In this document: in pieces, positions 1-8,833 of the stretch
Numbering within the stretch: the stretch's first letter is position 1
How the letters are laid out: each line of letters begins with the position of its first letter
Origin: JABDFW01 sp035550215
GTDB taxonomy: Bacteria > Bacteroidota > Bacteroidia > Chitinophagales > Chitinophagaceae
DNA length: 64,000 nt
Assembly (NCBI GenBank): GCA_035550215.1
Contig: DASZPM010000028.1
Location: 269,349 to 333,348 of the forward strand
Reading direction: 5' to 3'
The notes under the pieces: generated by a model
Seen by the model: only the letters and a program-made list of their open reading frames with translations
Database searches by the model: none
What the model was told of the DNA's origin: nothing
Made by a program: the position numbers and the translations under genes

Positions 1-245
1 AGCAGCAATAATCCCTGGTTGGCTTTATCAATACTCTGCAGGGCATATTCACTAAACATTTCCGCCGCCTCGGTAAGTATTACCCGTTTACCAATGCGGT
101 TAAATAATAATACGCCCAACTCATCTTCCAGTTGTTTTATTTGCTGCGATAGAGTGCTCTGGCTGATGTTTAAACTCCTTGCGGCTTCTGTAAAATTCAG
201 CAATTCTTTTGCTTTAATAAAGTATTTAAGCTGTCTTAACTCCAT
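1..245 (-). CDS. LysR-family transcriptional regulator, N-terminal part (cut by window edge)
   Basis: The reverse strand from an ATG at 243-245 reads without a stop to the window edge and gives about 81 residues that form the winged helix-turn-helix of a LysR-type regulator. It begins MELRQLKYFIKAKELLNFTE, and the recognition-helix region SLNISQSTLSQQIKQLEDEL is typical of the family. The C-terminal effector-binding domain lies outside the window, so the ligand cannot be named. LysR proteins usually act as tetramers on a divergently transcribed neighbour; here the divergent neighbour is the EthD-like gene starting at 383. An operator-like dyad lies just upstream of the start. Confidence 0.93.
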   Translation of the reverse strand, partial: MELRQLKYFIKAKELLNFTEAARSLNISQSTLSQQIKQLEDELGVLLFNRIGKRVILTEAAEMFSEYALQSIDKANQGLLL

Positions 246-253
246 ATTGCTAT

Positions 254-268
254 ATCGGTTTTACCGAT
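254..268. promoter_or_regulatory. LysR-type operator-like dyad (ATC-N9-GAT)
   Basis: The 15-bp sequence ATCGGTTTTACCGAT is a perfect 6-3-6 inverted repeat. It fits the T-N11-A / ATC-N9-GAT pattern known for LysR-type regulators. It starts 8 bp upstream of the LysR start codon, between that gene and the divergent EthD-like gene, so autoregulation and control of the neighbour are plausible. The match is seen directly; binding is inferred. Confidence 0.5.
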
Positions 269-382
269 TGATTTCATCGAAAAATACCGTTTTGCTAATA
301 TATGCCTTGTTAAGATATTTGGTGTAAAGTTTAGGGCTGCAAACCCCGCCGGCATATATTCAACATTTAAAAAAACATATAC

Positions 383-790
383 ATGAAACTCAGTGTCATA
401 CTATCGTTTTGTCTTCTCACCGCATGCTTTACGGCCTTTGGCCAGGGAAAGCCCGATTCGGCTGTTACAGAAAAAGGGTTAATCAAAATATCTGTTATGT
501 ATCCTTTTGCAGAAGGAAGGACCTTTAATATGGAGTACTATGAAACTAAACACATGCCTATGGTAGCGGGTTTATTAGGGCCGAACCTGGTAAAATACAC
601 TATTGAAAAAGGCATTGCGAGCGGTATTCCCAACCAACCATTACCGTACATGGCAATAGGAATATTTTATGTAAAGAGTCTTAGTGATTACCAGGTGGCC
701 ATTGCCCCCAATTTAAGCCTAATAAGGGCCGACATTGCGAATTTTACCAACATTATCCCGATAGTTTTGGTTAGCGAGGTGGTGAAGTAA
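383..790 (+). CDS. Secreted EthD-domain protein
   Basis: The 135-residue product has a signal peptide of about 20 residues ending near the AFGQ segment. An EthD-type dimeric alpha/beta-barrel domain follows (roughly residues 33-130). The family hallmarks are a KISVMYPF beta strand, the E-Y-Y-x-x-K-H-M-P-M segment, and a YMAIGIFYVKSL strand. EthD-like proteins are ferredoxin-like dimers, some of which are accessory or catabolic proteins of unknown activity; most are cytoplasmic, so the signal peptide is notable. The gene is monocistronic and divergent from the LysR gene, which suggests it is that regulator's target. The actual reaction cannot be deduced. Confidence 0.8.
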   Translation: MKLSVILSFCLLTACFTAFGQGKPDSAVTEKGLIKISVMYPFAEGRTFNMEYYETKHMPMVAGLLGPNLVKYTIEKGIASGIPNQPLPYMAIGIFYVKSLSDYQVAIAPNLSLIRADIANFTNIIPIVLVSEVVK

Positions 791-803
791 TAAACCCTAA
801 AGC

Positions 804-2003
804 TTAAAACAGGTAGGTAAGTTTTTTGCCTTTTACAGTTAAACACAGTTCCTTCTTATCGCTTTCCTCTACGCGGCCAATAATTTGGGCATCAATACCT
901 AACGTATTGGCATCATTTATCATTTTAAAGGCAGTGGCTTCATCTGTAAATATTTCCAGTCGGTGGCCCATGTTAAACACCTGGTACATTTCGCGGTCAT
1001 CTGCCCCGCTGTTTTCCTGTATAAGCTTAAAAATTAGGGGCGCCTCGAAAAGATTGTTTTTTACAACCCTCATCGGGCCCGGCAAATATTTCATACACTT
1101 GGTTTGCCCGCCGCCACTGCAATGTATAACGCCGTCAATTTTATCAAAGTAGTTTTCCAGCAAAACCCTCATTAAGGGGGCATACGTGCGGGTAGGGCTA
1201 AGTAAAAGCTTGCCTATGTTCAAGTCTTCTCCGCCGGTGCCGGGTTTTTCTGTATCCAAAACAGGCAGCTTATCCGTCATCCTGTACTTTCCTATATACA
1301 CCACTGCATCATTTAAAGACGGTTCAAACGTTTCCGGGTAATTTTTGGCATAGTGCTTGCTTAGTATATCATGCCGGGCGCTTGTTAGGCCGTTGCTACC
1401 TATTCCGCTGTTATACACCATTTCGTAAACGGCCCGGCCACTAGAAGCAAATCCTACTACTATGTTGCCCGGCTTTATGGTATTGTTGGTAATAACCCCT
1501 TTTTTTTGCCAACGCGCCATCATTGTGCCATTAACGGCAATAGTCCGTACCACATCGCCAACGTCGGCGGTTTCACCACCCAGGTATTGAATATTTACAC
1601 CATAGCTTCTCAGTTCATCAAAAAACTCCTGTGTACCGTTTATTACCTGTTCCAGCACCTCGCCGGGAATGATTGTTTTATTCCTGTCAATAGTTGAGGA
1701 GAACAGCAGGTTATCATATATGCCTACGCACAGCAGGTCGTCAAGGTTCATAGCAACCGCATCCTGTGCAATACCTTTCCAAACGCTTAAATCGCCGGTC
1801 TCCTTCCAGTACAGGTAAGCTAAGATGCTTTTAGTACCGGCGCCGTCGGCATGCATAATGTTTACAAAGTTGTCGTCCCTGCCAATAAAGTCAGGGTACA
1901 TTTTACAAAAGGCATGCTCATAAAGCCCTTTGTCAAGCTTTTGAATAGCCTTATGCACTTCTTCCTTTTGTGCCGAAACCCCGCGTTGTGAATATAAGCT
2001 CAT
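804..2003 (-). CDS. purM: Phosphoribosylformylglycinamidine cyclo-ligase (AIR synthase), Bacteroidota form
   Basis: The product (399 residues) belongs to the PurM/AIR synthase family, which makes aminoimidazole ribotide from formylglycinamidine ribotide with ATP in purine synthesis. Visible family segments are YSQRGVSAQKEEVHKAI at the N-terminus, the glycine-rich DGAGTKS loop near residue 53, GGETADVGD near 145, the PTRTYAPL strand, and HCSGGGQTKCMKYLP. It is longer than the E. coli protein (about 345 residues), as is usual for Bacteroidota homologues. The start at 2003 (MSLYSQRG) agrees with the family; an upstream in-frame ATG at 2021 is possible. A -7 promoter box lies at 2042-2049. Confidence 0.9.
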   Translation of the reverse strand: MSLYSQRGVSAQKEEVHKAIQKLDKGLYEHAFCKMYPDFIGRDDNFVNIMHADGAGTKSILAYLYWKETGDLSVWKGIAQDAVAMNLDDLLCVGIYDNLLFSSTIDRNKTIIPGEVLEQVINGTQEFFDELRSYGVNIQYLGGETADVGDVVRTIAVNGTMMARWQKKGVITNNTIKPGNIVVGFASSGRAVYEMVYNSGIGSNGLTSARHDILSKHYAKNYPETFEPSLNDAVVYIGKYRMTDKLPVLDTEKPGTGGEDLNIGKLLLSPTRTYAPLMRVLLENYFDKIDGVIHCSGGGQTKCMKYLPGPMRVVKNNLFEAPLIFKLIQENSGADDREMYQVFNMGHRLEIFTDEATAFKMINDANTLGIDAQIIGRVEESDKKELCLTVKGKKLTYLF

Positions 2004-2041
2004 ATAGCCTATGCCCCGCAAGAGGCATTTTTTGTGAACAG

Positions 2042-2049
2042 CAAAAGTA
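2042..2049 (-). promoter_or_regulatory. Bacteroidota-type -7 box for purM
   Basis: On the reverse strand this reads TACTTTTG, an exact match to the Bacteroidota -7 consensus TAnnTTTG. It would give a leader of roughly 15-35 bases before the possible purM starts at 2021 and 2003. I see no convincing -33 element, so the call is tentative. Confidence 0.4.
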
Positions 2050-2112
2050 AGCTATCGGGTATAAACTAATGAGGTGGGTTACTTTTTTCCTGTCCCTTTA
2101 ATGGCGGGGCTT

Positions 2113-2120
2113 TATCTTTG
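2113..2120 (+). promoter_or_regulatory. Bacteroidota-type -7 box for ribF
   Basis: TATCTTTG matches TAnnTTTG exactly and ends only 8 bp before the ribF ATG. Transcription would then start at or within a few bases of the start codon, giving a leaderless or nearly leaderless message. There is no room for a ribosome binding site between the box and the ATG. No clear -33 element is seen. Confidence 0.45.
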
Positions 2121-2128
2121 CAAACTTT

Positions 2129-3085
2129 ATGCAGGTTCACCGCGATATTGAGCATTTGCCCGTTTTTAATAATGCAGTTATAACCATTGGTACATTTGAC
2201 GGGGTACATACCGGCCATCAACAAATAATTGAGCAGCTAAAAAAAGAGGCGGCATCTGTTAATGGAGAGACTGTTATTATTACTTTTCACCCGCACCCGC
2301 GTATGGTAGTGCGCGAGGGGCAATCGCCGGTAGCCATACTTACCACGCTTGAAGAAAAAATACAATTGCTGGAGGATAAGGGGCTAAACCACCTGGTGGT
2401 TGTACCGTTTAACGAAGCCTTTGCGGGCCAAACTGCCGAAGCATATATAAATGATTTTTTGGTGGCAAAATTTCACCCGCATACTATCATCATAGGTTAT
2501 GACCACCGTTTTGGCAAAGGCCGTAAGGGGGATTACCATTTGCTGGAAGATTGCGGCAAGAAACTGGGATTTTTGGTGAAAGAGATACCCGCACAGGTAC
2601 TGGACGATGTTACGGTAAGCAGCACCCGTATACGCGCTGCCTTGCTGAAAGGTGATATTGACACGGCCAATAGCTGCCTTGGATATAATTACCATTTTGA
2701 AGGCATGGTGGTGGATGGCAATAAACTTGGCAGAACGCTTGGTTACCCAACCGCCAATATTCACATACACGAACCGGAAAAGCTGGTACCCGGCAACGGC
2801 ATATATGCAGTGCGGGTAGTGGTAGTGAAACCAGGAACGGCAGAAGTTAAAGACCAGCCATACCACCAGGGTATGATGAGCATTGGTGTACGGCCTACCA
2901 TTGGTACAACTGAAAGGACGATTGAAGTAAATATTTTTGACTTTAACGAAGATATTTACGGGCAAACGCTACGCGTATATTTAAGAAAATATCTTCGCCC
3001 CGAAGTAAAGTTTAACAGCCTTGATGAATTAACCGATGCATTGGCAAAGGATAAAATAAATGCACTGGCTGCATTAAATGATTAA
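2129..3085 (+). CDS. ribF: Bifunctional riboflavin kinase / FAD synthetase
   Basis: The 318-residue protein has the two RibF domains in order. The N-terminal nucleotidyltransferase (about 1-180) carries GTFDGVHTGHQ, the HxGH-like ATP site, followed by IIGYDHRFGKGRKGD and SSTRIRAALLKGDI. The C-terminal flavokinase (about 185-315) carries GRTLGYPTANI, NGIYAVRV and SIGVRPTIG. It phosphorylates riboflavin to FMN and adenylates FMN to FAD in the cytoplasm. Length is normal. It is transcribed divergently from purM and converges with holA, from which it is only 10 bp apart. Confidence 0.96.
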   Translation: MQVHRDIEHLPVFNNAVITIGTFDGVHTGHQQIIEQLKKEAASVNGETVIITFHPHPRMVVREGQSPVAILTTLEEKIQLLEDKGLNHLVVVPFNEAFAGQTAEAYINDFLVAKFHPHTIIIGYDHRFGKGRKGDYHLLEDCGKKLGFLVKEIPAQVLDDVTVSSTRIRAALLKGDIDTANSCLGYNYHFEGMVVDGNKLGRTLGYPTANIHIHEPEKLVPGNGIYAVRVVVVKPGTAEVKDQPYHQGMMSIGVRPTIGTTERTIEVNIFDFNEDIYGQTLRVYLRKYLRPEVKFNSLDELTDALAKDKINALAALND

Positions 3086-3095
3086 TGCTGCACGC

Positions 3096-4091
3096 CTAAC
3101 TCATAATTTTTACTACCAGTTCCTTCATTAAATCAGCATCTTCTGTGCCGGCATCATTAATACCAATGCTGCGCAGGTTGTAGGTATGCAGCAGCAGTAT
3201 AATTTTTTCTATGCCGTTGTAGCCATAAGCGTTCATGGCCTGCATAGCTGTTTTGGCTGCAAACGGGTTGCGGAAAACAGATAAAAAGGTGCTTTCAGCC
3301 TGGTTACCCATACCAAATATGGAGTAGATTTTACTAAAGTACCCATACAATGTTGGCAGAATAAACTGTATAGGGCCGGCCTTTGGGTTAGACTTGAAGT
3401 ACTGAATAATACGCACTGCTTTTGGCAGGTTTTTGGCGGCAATAGCATCCTGCAGCTCAAACACGTTAAACTCCTTGCTTATGCCTATAAACTCCTCTAC
3501 ATCTTCTTCCGTTATCGTTTTGCGGCCTTTAAGATTAACTGCCAGTTTTTCAATTTCATTTTGCAGGCGGCTAAGGTCGTTGCCAATATGGTCAACCACA
3601 AGCATCAATGCTTTTTGATTAATACCCAGCCCATGCTGCTGCACCATTTGGTTAACCCATTCAGGCAACTGGTTATCGTACAGCTTTTTAGTGCTGAACA
3701 CTTCGCCCTTATCTCTTAATAGCTTACTAAACTTACTGCGGCCATCCACCTTTTTTTCTTTATAGGCAACTACCAGCACGGTAGAAGATAAAGGGTTCTC
3801 AATATATGGCTCCAGCTTTTCAATATCGCGCATGTGCTGGGCTTCTTTCAGCAGTATCACCTGCCTTTCGGCAAACATGGGGTAGCGCCTGCAGGCATTC
3901 AATACGGTGGCCCAGTCAGCATCACGGCCGTAAAATATGGTAAGGTTAAACCCTGCTTCGCTTTCAGACAAAATGTGATGTTCTGCATAATCAATCACCT
4001 GGTCAATAAAATAAGGCTCTTCGCCTTCCAGCCAGTAAACGGGGCGAAATGCTTTTCTCTTCCAGTCGTTAATAATCTTCTCGGCAGACAT
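3096..4091 (-). CDS. holA: DNA polymerase III subunit delta
   Basis: The 331-residue protein matches the clamp-loader delta subunit, the wrench that opens the beta clamp. Typical segments are VYWLEGEEPYFIDQVIDYAE near the N-terminus, the LKEAQHMRDIEKLEPYIENP strand-helix, WVNQMVQQHGLGI with AL..LVDHIGNDLSRLQNEIEKL in the middle, and EFNVFELQDAIAAKN in the C-terminal collar part. The ATG at 4091 is preferred over an upstream non-family extension because a -7 promoter box lies at 4096-4103. Homologues in this phylum have this length. Confidence 0.92.
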   Translation of the reverse strand: MSAEKIINDWKRKAFRPVYWLEGEEPYFIDQVIDYAEHHILSESEAGFNLTIFYGRDADWATVLNACRRYPMFAERQVILLKEAQHMRDIEKLEPYIENPLSSTVLVVAYKEKKVDGRSKFSKLLRDKGEVFSTKKLYDNQLPEWVNQMVQQHGLGINQKALMLVVDHIGNDLSRLQNEIEKLAVNLKGRKTITEEDVEEFIGISKEFNVFELQDAIAAKNLPKAVRIIQYFKSNPKAGPIQFILPTLYGYFSKIYSIFGMGNQAESTFLSVFRNPFAAKTAMQAMNAYGYNGIEKIILLLHTYNLRSIGINDAGTEDADLMKELVVKIMS

Positions 4092-4095
4092 AAGG

Positions 4096-4103
4096 CAAAT
4101 ATA
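4096..4103 (-). promoter_or_regulatory. Bacteroidota-type -7 box immediately upstream of holA
   Basis: On the reverse strand this reads TATATTTG, an exact TAnnTTTG match, followed by only four bases before the holA ATG at 4091. If used, the transcript would be leaderless. No strong -33 match is visible. Confidence 0.45.
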
Positions 4104-4335
4104 CTCTAACACATGAAACGCCGGAAGAATAAACGCACATCAGCATCGGCAGAATAGCCAATGTAATATTTGTTTGACGTTATTGAATTAGAGATACATC
4201 AAGCACAGACAATAAAAAGCCGGCAAATAAAACACTGGCCCATATTGTTACAAATATTAACCGGCGCCCTCTCCACTTTACTTGCATAGATTCGCAGTTT
4301 TTTTAAACAGCCACTTTGCCGCAACACCGGCTGGT

Positions 4336-5046
4336 TTATTCCATACCAATAGAACGGAGGAATGCCTGGCGGTAGCTTGTGGCAATAGGAATTTCATACT
4401 GGTCCACAAACACCCGCCCGCCGGAGAAATGGCTGATTTTGTTCCTGTTTATAACAAATGAGCGGTGCACACGCAAAAAAATATAGGGTGGCAGTTCTTC
4501 AATAAAAACTGAAAAGGGTGTTTTGGTAAGATATTTTGCGGCTGCAGTAACTACCCTTGTATAATTTCCCTGTGCCTCTGCATACAGGCAGTCGTTATAA
4601 GCCAGTCGATAAATATTACCCTCGCTCCTGATAAAGAAAGATGTGTCTTTTACCGGTTCATCTTTTACCGGTATTGTTATCAACCCAAGCTTTTCTTTTA
4701 CTTTATCTATAGCAACTATAAACCGGTCAAGCGAAAAGGGCTTTAATAAGTAATCTACCGCAGACAGGTCAAATGCGTTTACTGCGTATTCTTCGTAAGC
4801 AGTGGTAAAAACAATTAGCGGCACGTTATTGAGGGTTTTAATAAACCCGATACCATTTAGCACAGGCATGTTAATATCCAAAAAAACAAGGTGCGTTTTA
4901 TGTGTTGCCAGGAAAATTTTGGCCTCAAGGGCATTGCCGAATTCACCTATAATTTGCACAAAGGGCAAATAGCTGCAATAATTACGGATGATGGAACGGG
5001 CAACAGGTTCATCATCAATAATAATACAGGTAATAGTGTCATGCAT
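4336..5046 (-). CDS. LytTR-family response regulator
   Basis: The 236-residue protein has a receiver domain (about 5-125) with the acidic pair in IIIDDEP, the phospho-acceptor aspartate at about residue 57 in LVFLDINMP, and a conserved lysine in LLKPF. A LytTR DNA-binding domain (about 140-235) follows, containing YAEAQGNYTRVVT and LRVHRSFVINRNKI. It overlaps the start of... the upstream kinase gene's end by 8 bp (its ATG lies inside the last codons of the kinase gene), so the two genes are translationally coupled. Its targets cannot be deduced. Confidence 0.93.
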   Translation of the reverse strand: MHDTITCIIIDDEPVARSIIRNYCSYLPFVQIIGEFGNALEAKIFLATHKTHLVFLDINMPVLNGIGFIKTLNNVPLIVFTTAYEEYAVNAFDLSAVDYLLKPFSLDRFIVAIDKVKEKLGLITIPVKDEPVKDTSFFIRSEGNIYRLAYNDCLYAEAQGNYTRVVTAAAKYLTKTPFSVFIEELPPYIFLRVHRSFVINRNKISHFSGGRVFVDQYEIPIATSYRQAFLRSIGME

Positions 5047-6079
5047 ATTTTGCCTTTAGTTTCAATTCAACAAAATACTTGTCATCCCGGGCATATTGCT
5101 TCAGGGTATAATCCTTACCATATAAAAGATCCAGGCGTTTAATGGTATTGGCCAGGCCTACGCCTGCATTTTCTTCATCCAACCCTGTTTCCTCAAGACC
5201 CTGTTGGTAAGAATTGGATATTTCCAGGCAAATAAAATCGTTGTGCAGGCTTAAGGATAAACAAATATATATTTTTTGACCGCCGGCACTACGGGCGTGC
5301 TTAAAAGCGTTTTCAACAAATATAATAAGTACCAGCGGGGCAATCTTAATACGCGCGTCAATTATATCGGCCAGGTTCATCTCCAAAACCAACCTGTCGC
5401 TCATGCCTATTTGTTGAAACGCAACAAAATTGCTTATATAATCTACCTCTTCTTTCAGCGGTACCAGGGCCTTTCTGGCGCCGTATACTGAATAACGCAG
5501 CAATTGCGATAGTTGCAATAATAACTTTGGCACGCGCTCCTGGTTTACCAGGGAAATACCGTATAAATTATTAAGCACGTTAAACAGAAAATGCGGGCTT
5601 AGCTGTGCCTGTAACAACCCAAATTCACTTTCCCTTTGTTCCACACGTACCTGGACTTCCTTTAATTCCTTTTCCATGGAAACCCTTATTAGTTTCAGCA
5701 ACATTCCGGTAATTAACCCAACGGCAAAAAAGGGGGTTACACCATACACAAGCTCCAGGAAACCGGCATTGGGATACCCCAAAAAGAATTTTATAAAGAG
5801 GAAATCAATTACCAATAAAGCTAATGACAGCAGCAATGAAATGATAACAAAAGCAAACAGCCGCCCTTTAAGATAATAATGGGCGCATAACCAGCGGCCG
5901 GAATAAAGATAAGCTACAAAAAACAAACAGTTTTGTACTACCTGGCTGGGGTGGTTAAAGTTAAACCCTCCCGCATAAAACAAACAAATGCCCAGTGAAA
6001 AAACACTAAGTATTGCCACTGCAAAAAAAAGATGACGCTTCCACGTACGCCCTGTAATGAATTGCTGAATGGAAAACAT
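5039..6079 (-). CDS. LytS-like sensor histidine kinase
   Basis: The 346-residue membrane protein has about four hydrophobic helices in its first 130 residues and a coiled linker (KELKEVQVRVEQRESEF). The His_kinase domain follows, with the phospho-acceptor histidine in LLQAQLSPHFLFNVLNNLYG and a C-terminal ATPase domain with the VENAFKHA N-box. There is no separate extracellular sensor domain, so sensing is probably within the membrane part. The response-regulator gene downstream overlaps its end by 8 bp, forming a two-gene operon. It is divergent from the receptor gene at 6279. Confidence 0.93.
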   Translation of the reverse strand: MFSIQQFITGRTWKRHLFFAVAILSVFSLGICLFYAGGFNFNHPSQVVQNCLFFVAYLYSGRWLCAHYYLKGRLFAFVIISLLLSLALLVIDFLFIKFFLGYPNAGFLELVYGVTPFFAVGLITGMLLKLIRVSMEKELKEVQVRVEQRESEFGLLQAQLSPHFLFNVLNNLYGISLVNQERVPKLLLQLSQLLRYSVYGARKALVPLKEEVDYISNFVAFQQIGMSDRLVLEMNLADIIDARIKIAPLVLIIFVENAFKHARSAGGQKIYICLSLSLHNDFICLEISNSYQQGLEETGLDEENAGVGLANTIKRLDLLYGKDYTLKQYARDDKYFVELKLKAKYA

Positions 6080-6278
6080 AGCTTAAAATTCGGCAAATAG
6101 CGTTAATAGCAGGCTTATTTATACGGATAATGCCAAAACGTTGACGGAATAAAAGAAATTGGGGACAGAATAATTAATCACCCGGCAAACACTTTTTGCA
6201 ATCGCTACTCCCTTTCCTGTCCCCCGGGTTTTGCGCCGGCCCGGCATTTCACCAAATTTACCAGCAAAGCATTCTACT

Positions 6279-8735
6279 ATGAAACCAATATTTTTAATCG
6301 GGCTGCTGCTTTCTGTAATAACCGTTCTGCAGGCCAATACGCAAACCGGGAAGGGTACACTAACCGGCAGGATAGTTAACCAGCAAAACATGCCTTTGCC
6401 CGGTGCTACAGTTGTGCTTTACCAACTGCCGGATACAACAGCAGCCCAAACACATATAGCCAGTGCAACGGGCACATTTGTTTTTACCGAAATACCTATC
6501 GGTAAATATGTCTTAAAAGTTACCCATGTTGGTTATATGGATTATGAAGACAAGTACCTGGCACTTACCAATGCACATTCATCCATTGCATTGCCGGTAA
6601 TTATATTGCAGGCAGGCACGCAACAATCATTGAAAGACGTAGTGGTTACCGCTACCAAACCGCTGATTGAACAACGTATTGACAGGACCATTGTAAATGT
6701 AGATGCGATGATTGGCGCATCAGGATATAATGCCCTGGAAGCGCTGTCTAAAAGCCCCGGCGTAATGGTGGATTTGAATGACAATATCAGCCTTAATGGC
6801 AAGAACAATGTACTGGTATTAATTGACGACCGTCCTACCTACATGTCAGGCGCGGACCTGGCTGCATATCTTCGTTCGCTGCCTGCCGGTATGCTGGATA
6901 AATTTGAACTCATTAGTAACCCACCGGCAAGATACGATGCAGCGGGCGGTGTGATCATAAACATACTTTTAAAAAAATATCATACAAATGGGTTAAACGG
7001 GGGCCTTAGTGCCGGTTACAACCAGGGCATTTACGGTAAAACTAATAATGCACTCAATATTAATTATCACACACCGCAATTCAACCTTTTTGGCAATGTA
7101 AGCTACGGCCTTGACCAGGATTATAATGCCGCCACTTTCTCACGCTACTTTTACAACGCAAATGATGCATTAAGCAGCAGCACGCTGCAAAACAGTCATT
7201 ATCATTCCCATTCAAATGGTTGGAACGGCAGGGTGGGGCTGGATTATTTCGCCAGTTCCAAAACAACCATTGGTGTAATGCTTACAGGCAGCACCAGGCC
7301 TAAAAATGATGCGCTTGGCTACCAAAACCACCAGTATTACCCGGATATGCTACCAGATTCCTCCGGTATTGGCAATACAAATGGCAACTATACAGCGCAA
7401 AACATCGGCATCAATCTTAATATGCTCCATAAGTTTAACAGCAAAGGCGCACAGTTAACAGCGGATTTAGACGCTTTATACCTTAAGTCGGCGGGGGACC
7501 AGTTCTCTTCCCTGTACGTGTATCTTGGCGATGGTTCTGATGCAGGTACACAACAACGCCGGTTTCTTTCACCTTCAGTTGTGCACATATACTCGGCAAA
7601 AACTGATTTTAACCAGCCATTGGCGGGCAATGCAGAGGTTGAAGCGGGCGTAAAATCAAGCTTTGTGTCGAATAACAACCAATTAAATTGGTTTAATGTT
7701 GATAACGGTGATTTTATACCAGATTATCAAAATAGCAATCATTTTCGGTACAACGAGAATATAAATGCGCTCTACGCCAATATCAAAAAAAATTGGTCCA
7801 GGTGGGGGGCGCAGTTTGGGTTGCGCATTGAAAATACCAATGCTTCGGGAAGGCAATTCAGCAATCCGGTTATTGCAGATTCGTCATTCGCAAAGCATTA
7901 TACCAATTTGTTCCCGGCCGCATATCTTTTTTACAAACTGGACTCGTCCGGCCACAGCACACTTACCTTGAGTTACACGGGGAAAATGAGGCGGCCAGGG
8001 TACCAGCAGCTTAACCCTTTTCTTTTTTACCTTGACCAATATTCCTTTACGGCAGGGAATACCAACCTGGCCCCGACTTATGGCCATTATGCAGAACTGC
8101 GTTTTGCTTACAAGCAGTATGTAAGTATTACTGCTGGTTATGGTTGGGGTAACAACCAGGCGCAATCCCTCACGCAGGCTTTCGGGAACGTGTTTATTAC
8201 GCGGCCATATAATTTTATCAACAGCGAAACGCTAAGCTTTGTGCCGTTTTTTTCTTTTGAACCAACCAAATGGTGGACATTGCATATAAACGCCGTTTTG
8301 TTGTACATTATTAATAAAGGCCACGCGGGCGATGTGGATATAAACCAGAAAACCAATGTTCATGAAATAGAAACCTCTAATGAATTTAAACTGGGCGGAG
8401 GCTGGAGTGGAGAACTGGATGGATTTTTTCCGGGAAAACAAAGCTTTGCCCAGCAAGCCAACGGCAGTATTTATAACATCAGCGGTGGCGTGCGCAAAAA
8501 GATTATGAATGGGAATGGTACACTTACGTTTACTATAAATGATGTATTACATACTTTATATAAAATACAGGGGCAAACAATAGGCATTAAGCAAGTAGCC
8601 GCGGATATGACAAAGGAAAGCGATACCCGGCGCATAGGCATTGCATTCTCCTACCGTTTTGGGAAGCAAGCCAATGCCAGGAAAAGAAACCACAATACCG
8701 GCGGGGCAGAAGACGAGAAAGGGAGAGCAAATTAA
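6279..8735 (+). CDS. TonB-dependent-receptor-like outer-membrane beta-barrel protein
   Basis: From the ATG at 6279 the product (818 residues) begins with a signal peptide (MKPIFLIGLLLSVITVLQAN). A carboxypeptidase-regulatory-like beta-sandwich follows (TLTGRIVNQQNMPLPGATV, about 25-115), then a plug (VVTATKPLIEQRIDRTIVNVD to about 235), then a long beta-barrel of the outer-membrane beta-barrel family (PF14905-like) ending RIGIAFSYRFGKQ and a basic tail. These receptors take up unknown substrates, and many respond to adjacent two-component systems. The LytS/LytTR pair is transcribed divergently 200 bp away, which suggests but does not prove control. An in-frame upstream start at 6231 would precede the signal peptide and is unlikely. 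Confidence 0.88.
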   Translation: MKPIFLIGLLLSVITVLQANTQTGKGTLTGRIVNQQNMPLPGATVVLYQLPDTTAAQTHIASATGTFVFTEIPIGKYVLKVTHVGYMDYEDKYLALTNAHSSIALPVIILQAGTQQSLKDVVVTATKPLIEQRIDRTIVNVDAMIGASGYNALEALSKSPGVMVDLNDNISLNGKNNVLVLIDDRPTYMSGADLAAYLRSLPAGMLDKFELISNPPARYDAAGGVIINILLKKYHTNGLNGGLSAGYNQGIYGKTNNALNINYHTPQFNLFGNVSYGLDQDYNAATFSRYFYNANDALSSSTLQNSHYHSHSNGWNGRVGLDYFASSKTTIGVMLTGSTRPKNDALGYQNHQYYPDMLPDSSGIGNTNGNYTAQNIGINLNMLHKFNSKGAQLTADLDALYLKSAGDQFSSLYVYLGDGSDAGTQQRRFLSPSVVHIYSAKTDFNQPLAGNAEVEAGVKSSFVSNNNQLNWFNVDNGDFIPDYQNSNHFRYNENINALYANIKKNWSRWGAQFGLRIENTNASGRQFSNPVIADSSFAKHYTNLFPAAYLFYKLDSSGHSTLTLSYTGKMRRPGYQQLNPFLFYLDQYSFTAGNTNLAPTYGHYAELRFAYKQYVSITAGYGWGNNQAQSLTQAFGNVFITRPYNFINSETLSFVPFFSFEPTKWWTLHINAVLLYIINKGHAGDVDINQKTNVHEIETSNEFKLGGGWSGELDGFFPGKQSFAQQANGSIYNISGGVRKKIMNGNGTLTFTINDVLHTLYKIQGQTIGIKQVAADMTKESDTRRIGIAFSYRFGKQANARKRNHNTGGAEDEKGRAN

Positions 8736-8833
8736 TTGCCACAAAAAAACTATCAATTTATCTCTCACAGGTCTTCTATTCTAAAATATCAAGTAATTTC
8801 CCAACTAGTAAACGAACACATAAAAAAAGTTGA

